Origin: Adiantum capillus-veneris
Lineage: Eukaryota > Streptophyta > Polypodiopsida > Polypodiales > Pteridaceae
NCBI GenBank assembly: GCA_014529385.2
Contig: CM043953.1
Coordinates: 112,038,549 to 112,102,548, forward strand
Direction of reading: 5' to 3'
DNA: 64,000 nucleotides
Below, one piece after another: positions 54,641-64,000 of the stretch (the first letter of the stretch is position 1; every line of letters starts with the position of its first letter). The notes under the pieces were generated by a model, which had not been told where the DNA came from, ran no database searches, and saw only the letters and a list, made by a program, of their open reading frames with translations. Both the position numbers and the translations under genes were made by a program.

Positions 54641-55569
54641 TGGTGATTTTTTCATGGATGATGCTCCTAGTGCCTGCCCTTGGTCCCCCTGAGTCCCTTT
54701 TAAGCCTAATTTCAACAAAAAAGTCAAATGGATAGAGAATAACTCCCTGTGTGGACTTCAGAGTCTCCAAGCCGTTTTCTGACTTTTGGAGTGCTTTTTG
54801 GCGATGAAATTTCTTGATGTTGGTCTGCATAGCTTCCTGATCCCTTGGGGATCCTTGCCGTATGGTTTTTGTCGACTTTGGCTTCACCGGAGCTTCATTT
54901 GGTAATTTGTCGCTATAGAAGCATGCGTGGTTGTGTTTACATACCTTCGATGAGTTGTGGTGGTCTACCACCATAGGACTTGGTTGTTGATGGTCTAGGA
55001 AAGCCGCTTGTGAAGTTTGGTGGCAAACGGGCTTGCGGTTTGGCTGCAAGAGCAATTTGACGCTTTGTGTGTCTGATGCCTTTTCTGAAGTTTAGTGCGG
55101 CTTTGGGTCACTTTTTGGTCATGCGGGTCACATAGACTTGTCGAGCATGTCGAGATGCTCCTACCCATGAATTTTGGTAGCATTTGGTCGCCATTTCGCC
55201 AATTTTCCATTTGGTGGCCTCTTGCGGGTTTCTAGGAATTAGGGTTTTTCCCGATGGATTTATACTGTCTTTGGACATCCAGGACTGGTCTCCTAGGCTA
55301 GGGTAGGCTGCCAATGAAGTCTTGTTGCTTTTGGTTTAGGCGTTAGGCCGCCGTCTCTACTTGTAGGTCTGTACCGCCCGCTTTGTGTGTGACCCCTACG
55401 CTAGTTTTCGCGACATAATGACAAACATGCGTGAAAAGCTCAAGGTGGTGAGCCTACCTCTCATGTCTGGAGCTCGTCGGGTACTTGTGCACGTCGTAGA
55501 AGCTGCTGGAAGGTCGGTCCGCTCTAGGTGGCAGAAGCTCTCTCCACAAAGTCAGAATGAGCTAAAAAT
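54641..55569. other. Unassigned, between tandem repeats and gypsy D LTR
   Basis: A few open frames of 60-160 residues on the minus strand (for example 55055-54561) show no domain. It may belong to the LTR or leader of a neighbouring element. An ORF at 55385-55576 (+) is too short to support. Confidence 0.3.
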
Positions 55570-56218
55570 GAGATGAAAATTTATTATAATGGAGGTCCCC
55601 GAACCACTTTTCATGAAATTTGACATGTGCTCCTATCTTCTGGTGAGATGCGGTTTAGGCTCAAAAATTTCTTGATTTGGACTCCATTTACTCTGTTTAC
55701 CAGAAATTTGGCATTTTGGCCAAAACATGCTTTCCGCTTCAGTCTCATAATTGCACCCCCACTGTACCATAGGTTTTCTTATAGTCACCGATCATCCCCA
55801 TATTTTTTGTTATTCATTACGACCGTTTTTCACCTGCTTTTTGTATTTTTAAAGTTTTTCTGCCGAAAATTAGCAAAATTAAAAGGAAAATATCAAATCA
55901 AACCCAAAAAATCTCCAAAAATCATAATAAATCACAAACATCACCGCAAACCATTATATACACTCACATGCAATTTTTATGGCCGGATTTCCTCGTTTTA
56001 CCACTATTTTGCCCAAAAAATTGCTATTTCTACTTATATACACACACCTAGGAGCTTGATTTGGCGTTTGGCCCCATATACATATAAATACATGCTGTAT
56101 AAGGGCATATGTACTTGGGTTACTCCATAAAATTTTTCAATCAAACAACAACCCTTAAAATAGTCAAAAATCATGCCCATTTTTGCTCTTTTTGCTATTG
56201 GTTCCGCATTTGAGAATG
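55570..56218 (-). repeat. 3' LTR of gypsy D (outer end not located)
   Basis: Begins on the minus strand after the polypurine tract. TATATAAGTA at 56031-56040 is a TATA-box candidate. The 5' LTR lies beyond the window, so the length cannot be fixed. Confidence 0.5.
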
Positions 56219-56231
56219 CCTCCCCCCTCCT
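56219..56231 (-). promoter_or_regulatory. Polypurine tract of gypsy D
   Basis: Minus strand AGGAGGGGGGAGG, between the end of the last coding frame and the LTR. Confidence 0.65.
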
Positions 56232-56398
56232 AGCCGGAGTCCTCCCGGATGACAAGGTATCACCTCGGAGTATGTGCCGTGCATAGGTTGAAAAATTTGT
56301 GCTAATTCTTGGCCGATTAATTTGGCCCTATTTTATGCATACTCGGTCAATGCATGGAAAAATTAATGTTGTGCAAGAGAAGGGAATAAGCAAGATAC

Positions 56399-57122
56399 TT
56401 ATTGGCATTTGTCGTTGAGGTTTCCTATTTTCTTTGCAAGTAAAAGTTGTAACTCTACTGCTCTCTCATTAATTGTCTTTTTTGCAAAAGGCAATTGCTT
56501 TGCCAACACTGTTGATATAACCGTAGCTGTTTCTATAGAGAGGATTGGCTTGGTCGGAATGGCTATGGGCCGTATTGCCTTTGCTTTCCATTGGTATTTT
56601 GCTTTTGCTGGTTTTTGGAAATGTTTTGCTTCTTCCGTTTTTGCCACTCTTTTGTTGCCAATTGGCATCCACACAAGCCGGCTTTCCTTTTTCAAATGCA
56701 GTTGTCTGCCTTCCGTTGTTGCTTGTACTGAAGGGAGTTCTTTGCTTTTGTTTTGGTATCCACATGCGAGTGACATTTGGATTATTGCTAAGCATTTTCT
56801 TTGGGATCCATATCTGCTTTATGCCCTTGGTTTTTGGTTGAACTATCTGCTTCGTTGGAATTCTTTTGTTGCATTGTGGTTTGTCTGCCATGGCAGTTCT
56901 ATCCTTCCGCATCCATACTTGTTTCCCTTGTTTTGGTAACCTAGATCTTTGCATTGCGGCCGGTGACTTCGTATGTCTGTAATTAGCATGGTTGGATTTT
57001 ACTTGATTGTTGGTCTCAGGTATCATGTTGTTCTTTGGTTGCATTTTTGCTTTTGGCTCTTTTTCCAATGATTGCATGGCTTGCAGCTGATTATTCTGGT
57101 ATTGTTGAGCAAAGGTTATCAC
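56399..57122 (-). pseudogene. Basic C-terminal tail of gypsy D with repeated W-(I/M)-P-K motifs
   Basis: Follows protease 2. Rich in Lys, Gln, Asn and Pro. Four repeats: Q-V-W-M-R-K (residue 70 of the 57122 frame), Q-I-W-I-P-K-K (residue 105), R-M-W-I-P-K-Q (residue 121), and R-L-V-W-M-P-I in the overlapping 56776-56399 frame, which implies a frameshift near 56730. No transmembrane segment, so it is not envelope-like. Its position suggests a nucleic-acid or chromatin contact, but that is inference. Confidence 0.6.
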
Positions 57123-57140
57123 CTGTTGTTCATGTGCATG

Positions 57141-57665
57141 CTAAATTTTGACTGCCTTTGCATTCCAATCTATCTGCACATTGTACTCTTTTTGCCACGG
57201 TTGTCCCAACATCATTGGGTGTTGTGTGCTTTCATCCTCCACCACATAGAATCTGTGTGGGTAAATATATTGATGTATCTGTACATGCAATATAGTCCAT
57301 CCCAATGTTTTCAACGGGTGTGATGTGCTACTTTCCAGCACTTGAGGAGTATGATGAAGTTGACCTTTGAATTTGAGCTGTTGGTATAATCCATAAGAGA
57401 TCAAATTTGCTTGAGCTCCCGAATCAAGCAATGCCCTCGATTCAACTTGATTTCTGCCCACTTTGACCGCAATTATTTGCTCCACTGTGTCTTCATCCAA
57501 CTTCGTTAGTCGAATGTCATTGATTCGCAATGGTGCTCCACTTTGTTCTTGTTGTCGCAGAAGTCTTCTTTTTGCTATGCATTCTTGTGCTTCTGCTTGA
57601 GCTTCCTCTCGTACTCTTTGTTTTTCCTTCATTCTTTGTTTTCCTTGATGAATTTGTTGGAGCAT
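57141..57665 (-). CDS. Second aspartic protease domain of gypsy D, downstream of integrase
   Basis: A 174-residue open frame. Residues 1-40 are a charged helix (I-H-Q-G-K-Q-R-M-K-E-K-Q-R, A-K-R-R-L-L-R-Q-Q) of the sort that follows integrase in some plant gypsy elements. Residues 60-174 are a complete retropepsin: A-L-L-D-S-G-A-Q-A-N-L-I-S with the catalytic Asp at 81, the L-K-T-L-G-W-T-I flap-side segment, and M-M-L-G-Q-P-W (151-157) matching the I-L-G-R-P-W C-terminal signature. It overlaps the integrase C-terminal frame (57888-57517) in another frame. It is distinct from the usual protease near 62080. Confidence 0.8.
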   Translation of the reverse strand: MLQQIHQGKQRMKEKQRVREEAQAEAQECIAKRRLLRQQEQSGAPLRINDIRLTKLDEDTVEQIIAVKVGRNQVESRALLDSGAQANLISYGLYQQLKFKGQLHHTPQVLESSTSHPLKTLGWTILHVQIHQYIYPHRFYVVEDESTQHPMMLGQPWQKEYNVQIDWNAKAVKI

Positions 57666-58604
57666 CTCCGCTAATCCAGCTCAGCATTTCTTCACTTGCT
57701 AATGTAGTAAGCTTGACAGCTCCACTTTGTGATAGATCACTAATCACAAATGGTCCCATCCCTCGCTTTTTAAATTTCTTGGCATGTTGCTTCAAGGTAT
57801 AAACAAGTACATAATCACATGTTTTGAACTCTTTAGTGCGCACATGTTTGTCAAAAAATTCTTTTTGTCTTCTCTTTTTAGCATACATTGAAGCTACAGC
57901 TCGTAAGCGGAGTTCATCTAGCTTTTCAAGATCATCTATTCTTGAAGAGAGCTCATGTCCTGTTCATTCTAAGTGTTTTGCTACTCGTAGAGTTGGAATT
58001 AAAAACTCTATTGGTAGTATAGCATTTAGGCCAAACACCATGTTGTATGGTGTTGTTCCTATGGATGTTTTGTAAGCTATCCTGTATGCCCATAGTGTTG
58101 AGTGTAGCTGCTGATCCCAATCTGTTCTTGATTCTGACACTATTTTAGTGAGAACCGTGCATAGTGTTTTATTTGTGGCCTAAACTTGTCCATTGGCCTG
58201 TGGATGGTACGGAGCACATTTCCTATGTATGACCATGAATTCCTCTAGCAGATATTCAGTGACTTTAGTGAGAAAATGTGTCCCACGATCACTGACAATT
58301 TCTATTGGTAACCCGTAACGTACAAATACATTCTCATACAAAAATTGTGCAGTGGTGCATGCATTAGCTTTTTGTGTTGCCTTGGCTTCGACCCATTTTG
58401 TGAGATAGTCCGTAGCCACAATGATATATTAGTATGGGTGCGATATGCAGGGGGTAATATAGGTCCCACAAAATCAATGCCCCATTTTGCAAATGCTCTT
58501 GCTCCCATCATTGGCCATAGTGGCATCTCATCTCTTTTTATTGGCACCTTGGTGCGCTGACATGCATCACAACGCTTTACAAACTCTTCAACATCCATGT
58601 GCAA
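57517..58604 (-). pseudogene. Integrase core and C-terminal domain of gypsy D
   Basis: 58604-58440 carries C-D-A-C and W-G-I-D-F-V-G-P (first Asp). After a frameshift, 58419-58180 has D-Y-L-T-K-W-V-E-A-K, I-V-S-D-R-G-T-H-F (second Asp) and Y-H-P-Q-A-N-G-Q-V, where a TAG (58180-58182) stands exactly at the catalytic Glu. It continues W-A-Y-R-I-A-Y-K-T and, at 57888, the C-terminal domain with Y-V-L-V-Y, G-P-F-V-I and L-S-W-I-S-G. The enzyme would lack its third catalytic residue. Confidence 0.88.
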
Positions 58605-59264
58605 TGTAGGCCACCAAATTCATGCGGTTAAGACAATTTTTACCGTCTTATCGCCCGAAAAATGGCCTCCACTTATTCCTCTATGTGCATGTTCTAGAAT
58701 CAGCAGGTATTCGCTTTCACTTGCACAGACTCTAAGTTGATTGTCCTTTCCTCGCTTATAGAGTTGGTTCCCAATTAACTGAAAGTCACGAGCTTCCAGC
58801 TCTATAGATTTTTTCCGTGCTCTTGTGATGTTCTCAGGGAATGTCCTGGTGGTTAAGAAGTCCATGATATATTGACTCCATGTAGGTGCAATGTTTACCT
58901 GAAACAAAGTTGCGTGATCCACTGGTCTTTTGGCACTACATATAGTACAATTGGTAACATAAGAATGTGTGTCTGCATACATAGTTGGCCAATAAACCCC
59001 TAACTATTTCAATCTCTGGTGTGTTTTCACTGTTGAACAATGAAATGCACAATCCTGAACATGTGCTTCTTCAAGGTAGCACTCGAATTCTTCCGGATTT
59101 ATACATAATCGTAGGATTTGGTCCGATCTAAGATGATACAGCCGTCCTGCTATCAGTTGGAAGTTTTTTGTTTGTCGAATTGTTTGTTGTTTGGATCTGT
59201 TTTTCGTATTATCAAACTCACTTCCAAAGGAAAGAATGCTAACAATTTTCTGAGACCATTTGGG
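58545..59264 (-). pseudogene. Tandem pair of integrase HHCC zinc units of gypsy D
   Basis: Unit 1 (59264-58923): P-K-W-S-Q-K-I, F-Q-L-I-A-G-R-L-Y, His pair 7 residues apart (E-A-H ... F-H), Y-W-P-T-M-Y-A-D, and C-T-I-C. Unit 2 (58886-58545): P-T-W-S-Q-Y-I, F-Q-L-I-G-N-Q-L-Y, His pair 7 apart (H-A-H ... G-G-H), W-W-P-T-L-H-M-D, and C-D-A-C. Each keeps all four zinc ligands. Gypsy integrases normally have one. In-frame stops occur once within each unit. Confidence 0.82.
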
Positions 59265-60767
59265 TACCATTTCAATATTGAAAAAATAAGCATCTAGTAT
59301 GTCATCATCTACTCCTTCAAGAGCTTCCCCATTGTGTATCCTCGAAAGATGATCTACTCGTAGATGGGTTTTACCCTTTTTGACCACCACTGTGAAGTCA
59401 AACTCTAGCAATATAATAAACCAGCGTACAATCCTCCCTGTATTTCATGGTTTATTTACTACATACAAAAGATCTTGATGATCTGTGAAGAACACAAATT
59501 TGTTTGCAAGCAAATAATGCCAAAATTTCTTTACAGCATAAATCATTCCTAACCCTTCCCACTCAGTGGTTGTGTAGTTATTTTCCGCACTGTTTAGCTG
59601 TCGGCTCGCATAGCAAACCGGAAAATCCATTGTTCCATCTCCATGTTGAGCCAGAATACTCCCGATGGCATATGCAGAAGCATCAATGTGAACATGGAAT
59701 ATCTTTTCCCAATCTGGTGCCTTTAGTACAGGTGCTGATATAAGGTTTTCCTTCAGCTTTTGGAATGAAGTTTCACACTCCTCAGTCCAATAGAAATTGA
59801 CTAGAAAACGATACAGAGGTTGTGTGATAACCGCATACATGTAAATGAATCTTCGATAATATCCACAGTGTCCCATGAAGGATTGCACTTGTTTCGCATT
59901 AGTAGGCCTGGGTAGGTCTACAATGACTTTGACTTTGTCTAGGTCAGTGGTTATGTCATTTCTTGAGACAATGTGTCTTAAGATGCGGCCTTGCTTAACC
60001 ATGAATACACACTTTTCCGGGTTAAGACAGATTCGATATATCCTGCATTTTTCAAAGACCTTTTGCAAATGGTCAATATGTTCCTCTCGTTGAAGAGAGT
60101 GTACACAAAGATCATCCATGTAAATTTCTAAGAATATTCTTAGGTATTCCTTGAATGCGTGAGTCATTAACCTTTGGAAGGTAGCTGGGGCATTAGTTAA
60201 GCCAAACGGCATAACTCGATACGCATAAATCCCCCATTCTGTGGCAAACGCTATTTTGTGTTGATCCTCCCTTGCTATTACCAGTTGGTTTTATCCTGAA
60301 AACCCATCCAAAAAGGAATAAGCCCGTTTTTTGGCCACTCGCTTAAGTACATGTTTTGTGATTGGCAAGGGATAATTATCCCTTATGGTGGCTGCATTTA
60401 GCTTTTTGAGGTTTACACACACTCACAGTTTTCCATTGTTTTTGGGAACTACCACAATGGGTGACACCCAATCTGTATGTTCGATTTCATAGATGAATTC
60501 AACTTCCATCAGTTTATCGATCTCCTCTTTGATTCGTTTAGCAAATGTGTCATTATAAGTATAAGGACGTTGTTTTCTAGGTTTTGCATCCGATTTCAAA
60601 GGAATTTTATGTTGGCATATCGATGGATCAACTCCTTTGAGGTCTTTGTAGGACCATGCAAACACATCTTTATACTTCTTGAGGAGTTGTGTTAGCCGTT
60701 CTTCCTCTTCAAGCTCTAAATCGTTGGCTATATAGAACCGGCTGAGGCTTTTCACCTGGTTCTGCAA
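59265..60767 (-). pseudogene. Reverse transcriptase and RNase H of gypsy D
   Basis: 60767-60423: F-A-W-S-Y-K-D-L, H-K-I-P-L-K, S-P-I-V-V-V-P-K, then a stop where Arg is expected before V-C-V-N. 60212-59445: [12 protein letters not shown] and the catalytic I-Y-M-D-D-L, F-M-G-H-C-G-Y-Y-R-R-F-I. RNase H starts H-I-D-A-S-A-Y-A-I-G and contains A-S-R-Q-L-N, T-T-T-E-W-E-G-L and F-T-D-H-Q-D-L. A stop in N-K-P-*-N-T-G replaces a likely Cys. It continues V-D-H-L-S-R at 59350. Confidence 0.92.
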
Positions 60768-61471
60768 GGTCTATCCTTTTTGCATTTTCTGGCCCATCAT
60801 ACGATTCTTGGTTGGTTCTTTCTCTGACTGGTGGTGTCATGATGATTTTTATGTCCTGGATAGTAAATTTGCGATAGTGTGATGGTACATTTATGTTCCC
60901 CTTTTTTGACTCCCCTTTACCATCATTATCTTCTTCAGTAGTCCATATCTCTCTTAAAGACCGTTTCAGTTCTTGGTATTTCAGTTTACGCTCCAGTTTG
61001 GTCCACTCTTTTGTTGTTTCTTTTTTTGGTTTTTGAGAATTTTGTGATTTGTTTCTGTTTTAGCTTTTCGTTCCTGTTTTATTTCCTCTCGCGTTCGTTC
61101 CCTTCGATTTTTTGAGAATCTTCCTGATATTTGATCTTTTACACAATCCTCTGTTTTTACAAGCATCAATAGTGAGTTTTACCTTTTATCCTGGGCATCA
61201 GGTTCTCTCTCGCTTTGTTTCCTGCTCGTTTCCTCCTATAGCATTCCTGGCGTCTAGGGTGTTGATTAGCGAAATCATAAAACTTGATAATCTCGGTTTC
61301 CCTTCCACGCTCACTTGAGGTGTCTGAACACTCATTATCTGCATCATCATTTACTTCCAAATGTTCAGAGGAGTTATAAAACTCTTCTTGTTCTAGTGGT
61401 TCTACCGTCTCATCTTCTCCTAGTATAATGTTTACCATGTAATAGGGTAGCACATCATAGCCATCCTTATC
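60768..61471 (-). pseudogene. Protease-RT linker of gypsy D
   Basis: Charged, low-complexity frames: 61453-61166 is acidic (E-D-E-T-V-E-P-L-E-Q-E-E) then Arg-rich, and 61169-60981 is Lys/Arg/Glu-rich. No domain recognised. Confidence 0.5.
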
Positions 61472-62190
61472 TTAAAATTTTATTGTTGGACTATCTGTAA
61501 TGGTACAGACATCCAATGTTGCTAGTATGTGTTCCCATTCTAGAGGTTCCAAGGCATCTTCAAGGAAAGGTTCCGGAATATACTCTTTGTCCTCAATTGC
61601 TCTTTCTAAGACGCATTCCTCTCTTCTTAAGCTTCCACAATGTGAAGCTCCGCACATCCATAGCTCTTTTGGTTGCCCTAACCATGTTGGGAGTTTTGAT
61701 CCTGCTACTGTAGCTGAGTCAAACTCTTCCATAGGTGTTTGGTTCACATCTTTGTAACTATGGTCTTTTAGGTGTATTTTAGTTGTTGTCTCGCCATGTT
61801 TGAGGTATATGTGGTCATAACCCAAATCTTGGACCATATTCAATTGTCGCATGAATGGTCGTCCCAAGATGATCTCATAATTGTTCTTTTTGTTGAAATT
61901 GACTATTGCAAATGTATGCTCATACTCGATTCCGCACGAAGTGACCATCACTTTTTCTAAGAGTCCTAGAGGCTTCTCCATGAACCCATCTGCCAATTGC
62001 AGTTTCATTATGGTAGCCTTCAAAGCTGGTTTTCCTCATTTTTTCCAGATTTCCTTGGTGGCGATAGCAACTTCCGCTCCACTGTCAAGAATAGCTTTGG
62101 AAACTACTCCTTTGAATTCTACTAGTAGCGTGGTGTTTCCATCTTCTCCCTCGCAATACTCTCCAACTGGTCCAACTCTCTGATCCCTTC
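61472..62190 (-). pseudogene. First (canonical) protease of gypsy D
   Basis: The active site lies just upstream of the open frame: A-I-L-D-S-G-A-E-V-A-I-A at 62092-62060. A TGA (62036-62038) stands where Trp would fit, then the frame is open from 62023: K-L-Q-L-A-D-G, Y-E-H-T-F-A-I-V, Y-E-I-I-L-G-R-P-F-M-R-Q, all standard for a gypsy protease between gag and RT. The rest is an acidic linker. Only the stop separates the active site from the body. Confidence 0.82.
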
Positions 62191-64000
62191 GTGTAGCTTC
62201 AAGGTGGGGTCTTTCACTCCAAAATTTTCTAGGAATTTACCTATTGTGGTTCACATGTTTGGCCATAACCTTAGGAGTTCTGCTAATGTGATGGTGCATG
62301 CCACCGGAGTGGACAACAACTCAATCAATCCTTGCGAATCCATCACCTTGTTAGAAGAAAGTCTTTGAGATGGGATTTCTCTCACCTCCAACTTGGCTTC
62401 GTACTCTCCTAGGTAAGAGGGTAAAGTTTTCAGCGAGTCTGGTTGGCTATGCCCCGAACTAACTGATCCTTGGTCTCCCCCTTGTGAATGTATCTCAAAG
62501 TTCATTTGTGACCTTGCCTCAAATTATTCAATAGGAGGTAACGTTACATTCTTTTCTTTTCTCGTGCTATTCATGTGGTTACTCATCCTATTAGCCTCGT
62601 TGGCCTATCGGATTTGCTTCCACAGATTGTTTAGATCGTTACAGTCCTTACCCATTTCTGCCAATGTTTTAGGCTGGAACTGGTCACTTGCCTCATCTGT
62701 GGTATTTGGCACTATGATAGGCTCTCCTCTGGACTCATAGGAATTAGTGAGTCTTACCTTTGTTTTTACATGTTTCTCTAAAGTTGGTTGGATAGGGGTT
62801 GGAGCTGGTGCCTCATGGTTTACCCAACGTGTCTTCCATCAATGATTGAATTGTTTCTATTATCTTTTTACACATTTCCAACCTCTATTTTTCTATTTCT
62901 GCATATGGATAGGTCATCCACCTTTGCTCCTGGGTTTGGTTCTTTTGAGTCTAGATTCATAAGCTTTTAGAAGTGCATCCAATTGCTCATTTACCTTGTC
63001 TACCAGTATTGATCCTCCTGATCCCGCACTTTTGGGCTCTGCTATCTCCTTGGGTGCTATGGTTGCAGTGGTGTGTGAGCTTAGGCTACCTAGATTCGCT
63101 AACCTCTCTAATCTATCCTTTGTATGTTTCAACTCCTCGGACAGAGCTGTTTGTTCTCGTTATTTCCTGTCTTTCATACGCGCCTTTCTAGCTTTCCAAG
63201 TGTTTCTCTACTTTTTCGTTTCTGAACTTTGGGCGTCGGTTTTTGGTTCTTCAACTATGGGTTCGTTCGTCCTTCTTTGAGCTTGGGCTCGTGTTACCGC
63301 CTGGATGGGTTTGATTGTTTCATTTTCTGATCCTCCACTGGAAGGTACTGTTTTTAGCATGTTCAAGGTGGTTTTTGCTCCTTTGCTCGGGTTTTAAGGG
63401 CAATCGGGAATCAAATGAGTAACTCCACACTCAGTGCAATATGCGTTGACTCTAATGATTTCATCATGAGGACAATCTCTTAGCCAATGGTCTCCACCAC
63501 ACTTGTATCAGGGTCCCTTGGGTTGTTGAGGTGCTCCTTGAGCTCCTCTTTGTTGGTATGCATGTCTCTGTCCGCCCATGCCTCCATTGGCTATGAACAA
63601 CAATGTTCGTTCATCTAAGCTATATCTTCCTTCTCCTGCTGCCTGTGTAGCAGTTGGTGGTCCTGTATTTCCTATCATGCTCCATGGTTCTGGTGTCGAG
63701 GGCTCTTCCGATGGATAATAGACAGGGTTGGCCGCATATTCATTGGGATCTTCATAATATGCATGCATAGGCACCAAATCCTTATCCTCAGATTCAGTTA
63801 CAGTTGGTGTGTATCTTATACCAACTGGTCGTAATCCTGGTAGGGGTGGTTGTTGCCCCAACACTGGTTGTGGTCTTTTGACACCTACAGGTCCAAGTAG
63901 GTTGCCTGCTTGATACCTAGGCATCGGTGGAACTTGAGGAGAAGCTACCGGAGCTTGAGGAGCGTAATGTCTCTCTCTCACATACCCCTTGTTATAATAA
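62191..64000 (-). pseudogene. Gag and zinc knuckles of gypsy D, partial
   Basis: 63981-63508 is Pro/Gln/Gly-rich. A TGA at 63505-63507 stands at the first Cys of a knuckle (x-Y-K-C-G-G-D-H-W-L-R-D-C). A second, intact knuckle follows: C-T-E-C-G-V-T-H-L-I-P-D-C. Both have the unusual CX2CX3HX4C spacing. 63132-62914 is a charged helix. 62505-62251 ends V-A-C-T-I-T-L-A-E-L-L-R-L, the segment that precedes protease in many plant gypsy elements. The capsid lies beyond the right edge. Confidence 0.65.

Larger units (their letters stand above)
56219..64000 (-). mobile_element. Ty3/gypsy retrotransposon D with duplicated zinc unit and second protease
   Basis: Minus strand order: gag (from beyond 64000), zinc knuckles, linker, protease 1, RT, RNase H, HHCC unit 1, HHCC unit 2, integrase core, integrase C-terminal domain, protease 2, basic W-x-P-K tail, polypurine tract, LTR. 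RT before integrase makes it Ty3/gypsy. No chromodomain was seen. Single stops and several frameshifts break the frame. Confidence 0.88.

Noticed and set aside
55385-55576. Short plus-strand frame with Arg/Val-rich sequence
   Set aside because: No domain, no neighbours in frame, and within range of random open frames in this composition.
56409-56939. Plus-strand 176-residue hydrophobic frame with apparent membrane segments
   Set aside because: It is the complement of the Lys-rich tail of gypsy D; the hydrophobicity comes from reading Lys/Asn codons backwards.
56399-57122. Envelope-like third frame in gypsy D
   Set aside because: No signal peptide, transmembrane segment or cysteine pattern; the tail is basic.

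Overview
This is a stretch of repeat-rich nuclear DNA from a plant, with no host gene I can recognise. The evidence is plant-type Ty1/copia and Ty3/gypsy LTR retrotransposons primed by initiator tRNA-Met (TGGTATCAGAGC-type sites), a CACTA (En/Spm) transposon with a TNP2-type transposase, and long (CT)n, (TA)n and (GA)n tracts. The species cannot be fixed from this window; the low gene density and unusual element architectures suggest a large genome, possibly a non-flowering vascular plant, but that is a guess.

Layout. 1-2314 (-): gypsy fragment A, decayed. 2616-3954: a 1.34 kb non-autonomous element with CACTAG ends flanked by TTAA. 3959-6309: repeats and simple sequence. 6310-14764: CACTA transposon with 3-bp TTT target duplication, carrying a rearranged TNP2 gene and a second gene, itself loaded with simple repeats and another insertion. 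14900-15352: an inverted partner of a repeat inside the CACTA. 15316-17200 (+): 3' end of an LTR element that encodes no polymerase (family CC). 17740-25690: arrays built on a palindromic unit (CCCTATGGCC / GGCCATAGGG), with a broken gene of unknown function at 20169-22889 in the middle.

25685-31690 (-): gypsy B with PBS and 5' LTR. 31693-41830 (+): copia outer element, split by an opposite-strand copia (33532-38809) with both LTRs and an AGATG target duplication. 41831-43140: unclassified. 43527-45462 (-): gypsy C remnant. 45464-47719 (+): 5' half of a Tnt1-like copia. 47720-53607 (-): a second CC-family element with a long coiled-coil protein and no polymerase, interrupted at 50926-52246 by a second TTAA-flanked element. 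53738-54640: ~290-bp tandem repeats centred on a 22-bp palindrome.

55570-64000 (-): gypsy D, which runs off the right edge. It is the most unusual item: gag, protease, RT, RNase H, two tandem copies of the integrase HHCC zinc unit, the integrase core, then a second aspartic protease downstream of integrase, and a basic tail with repeated W-(I/M)-P-K motifs.

Nearly all coding regions carry stops or frameshifts, so no element here looks autonomous. Many stops are single codons explained by one C-to-T or G-to-A change, as expected of methylated, silenced repeats. The nesting gives relative ages: the TTAA element is younger than the CC element it splits, and the inner copia is younger than the outer copia.
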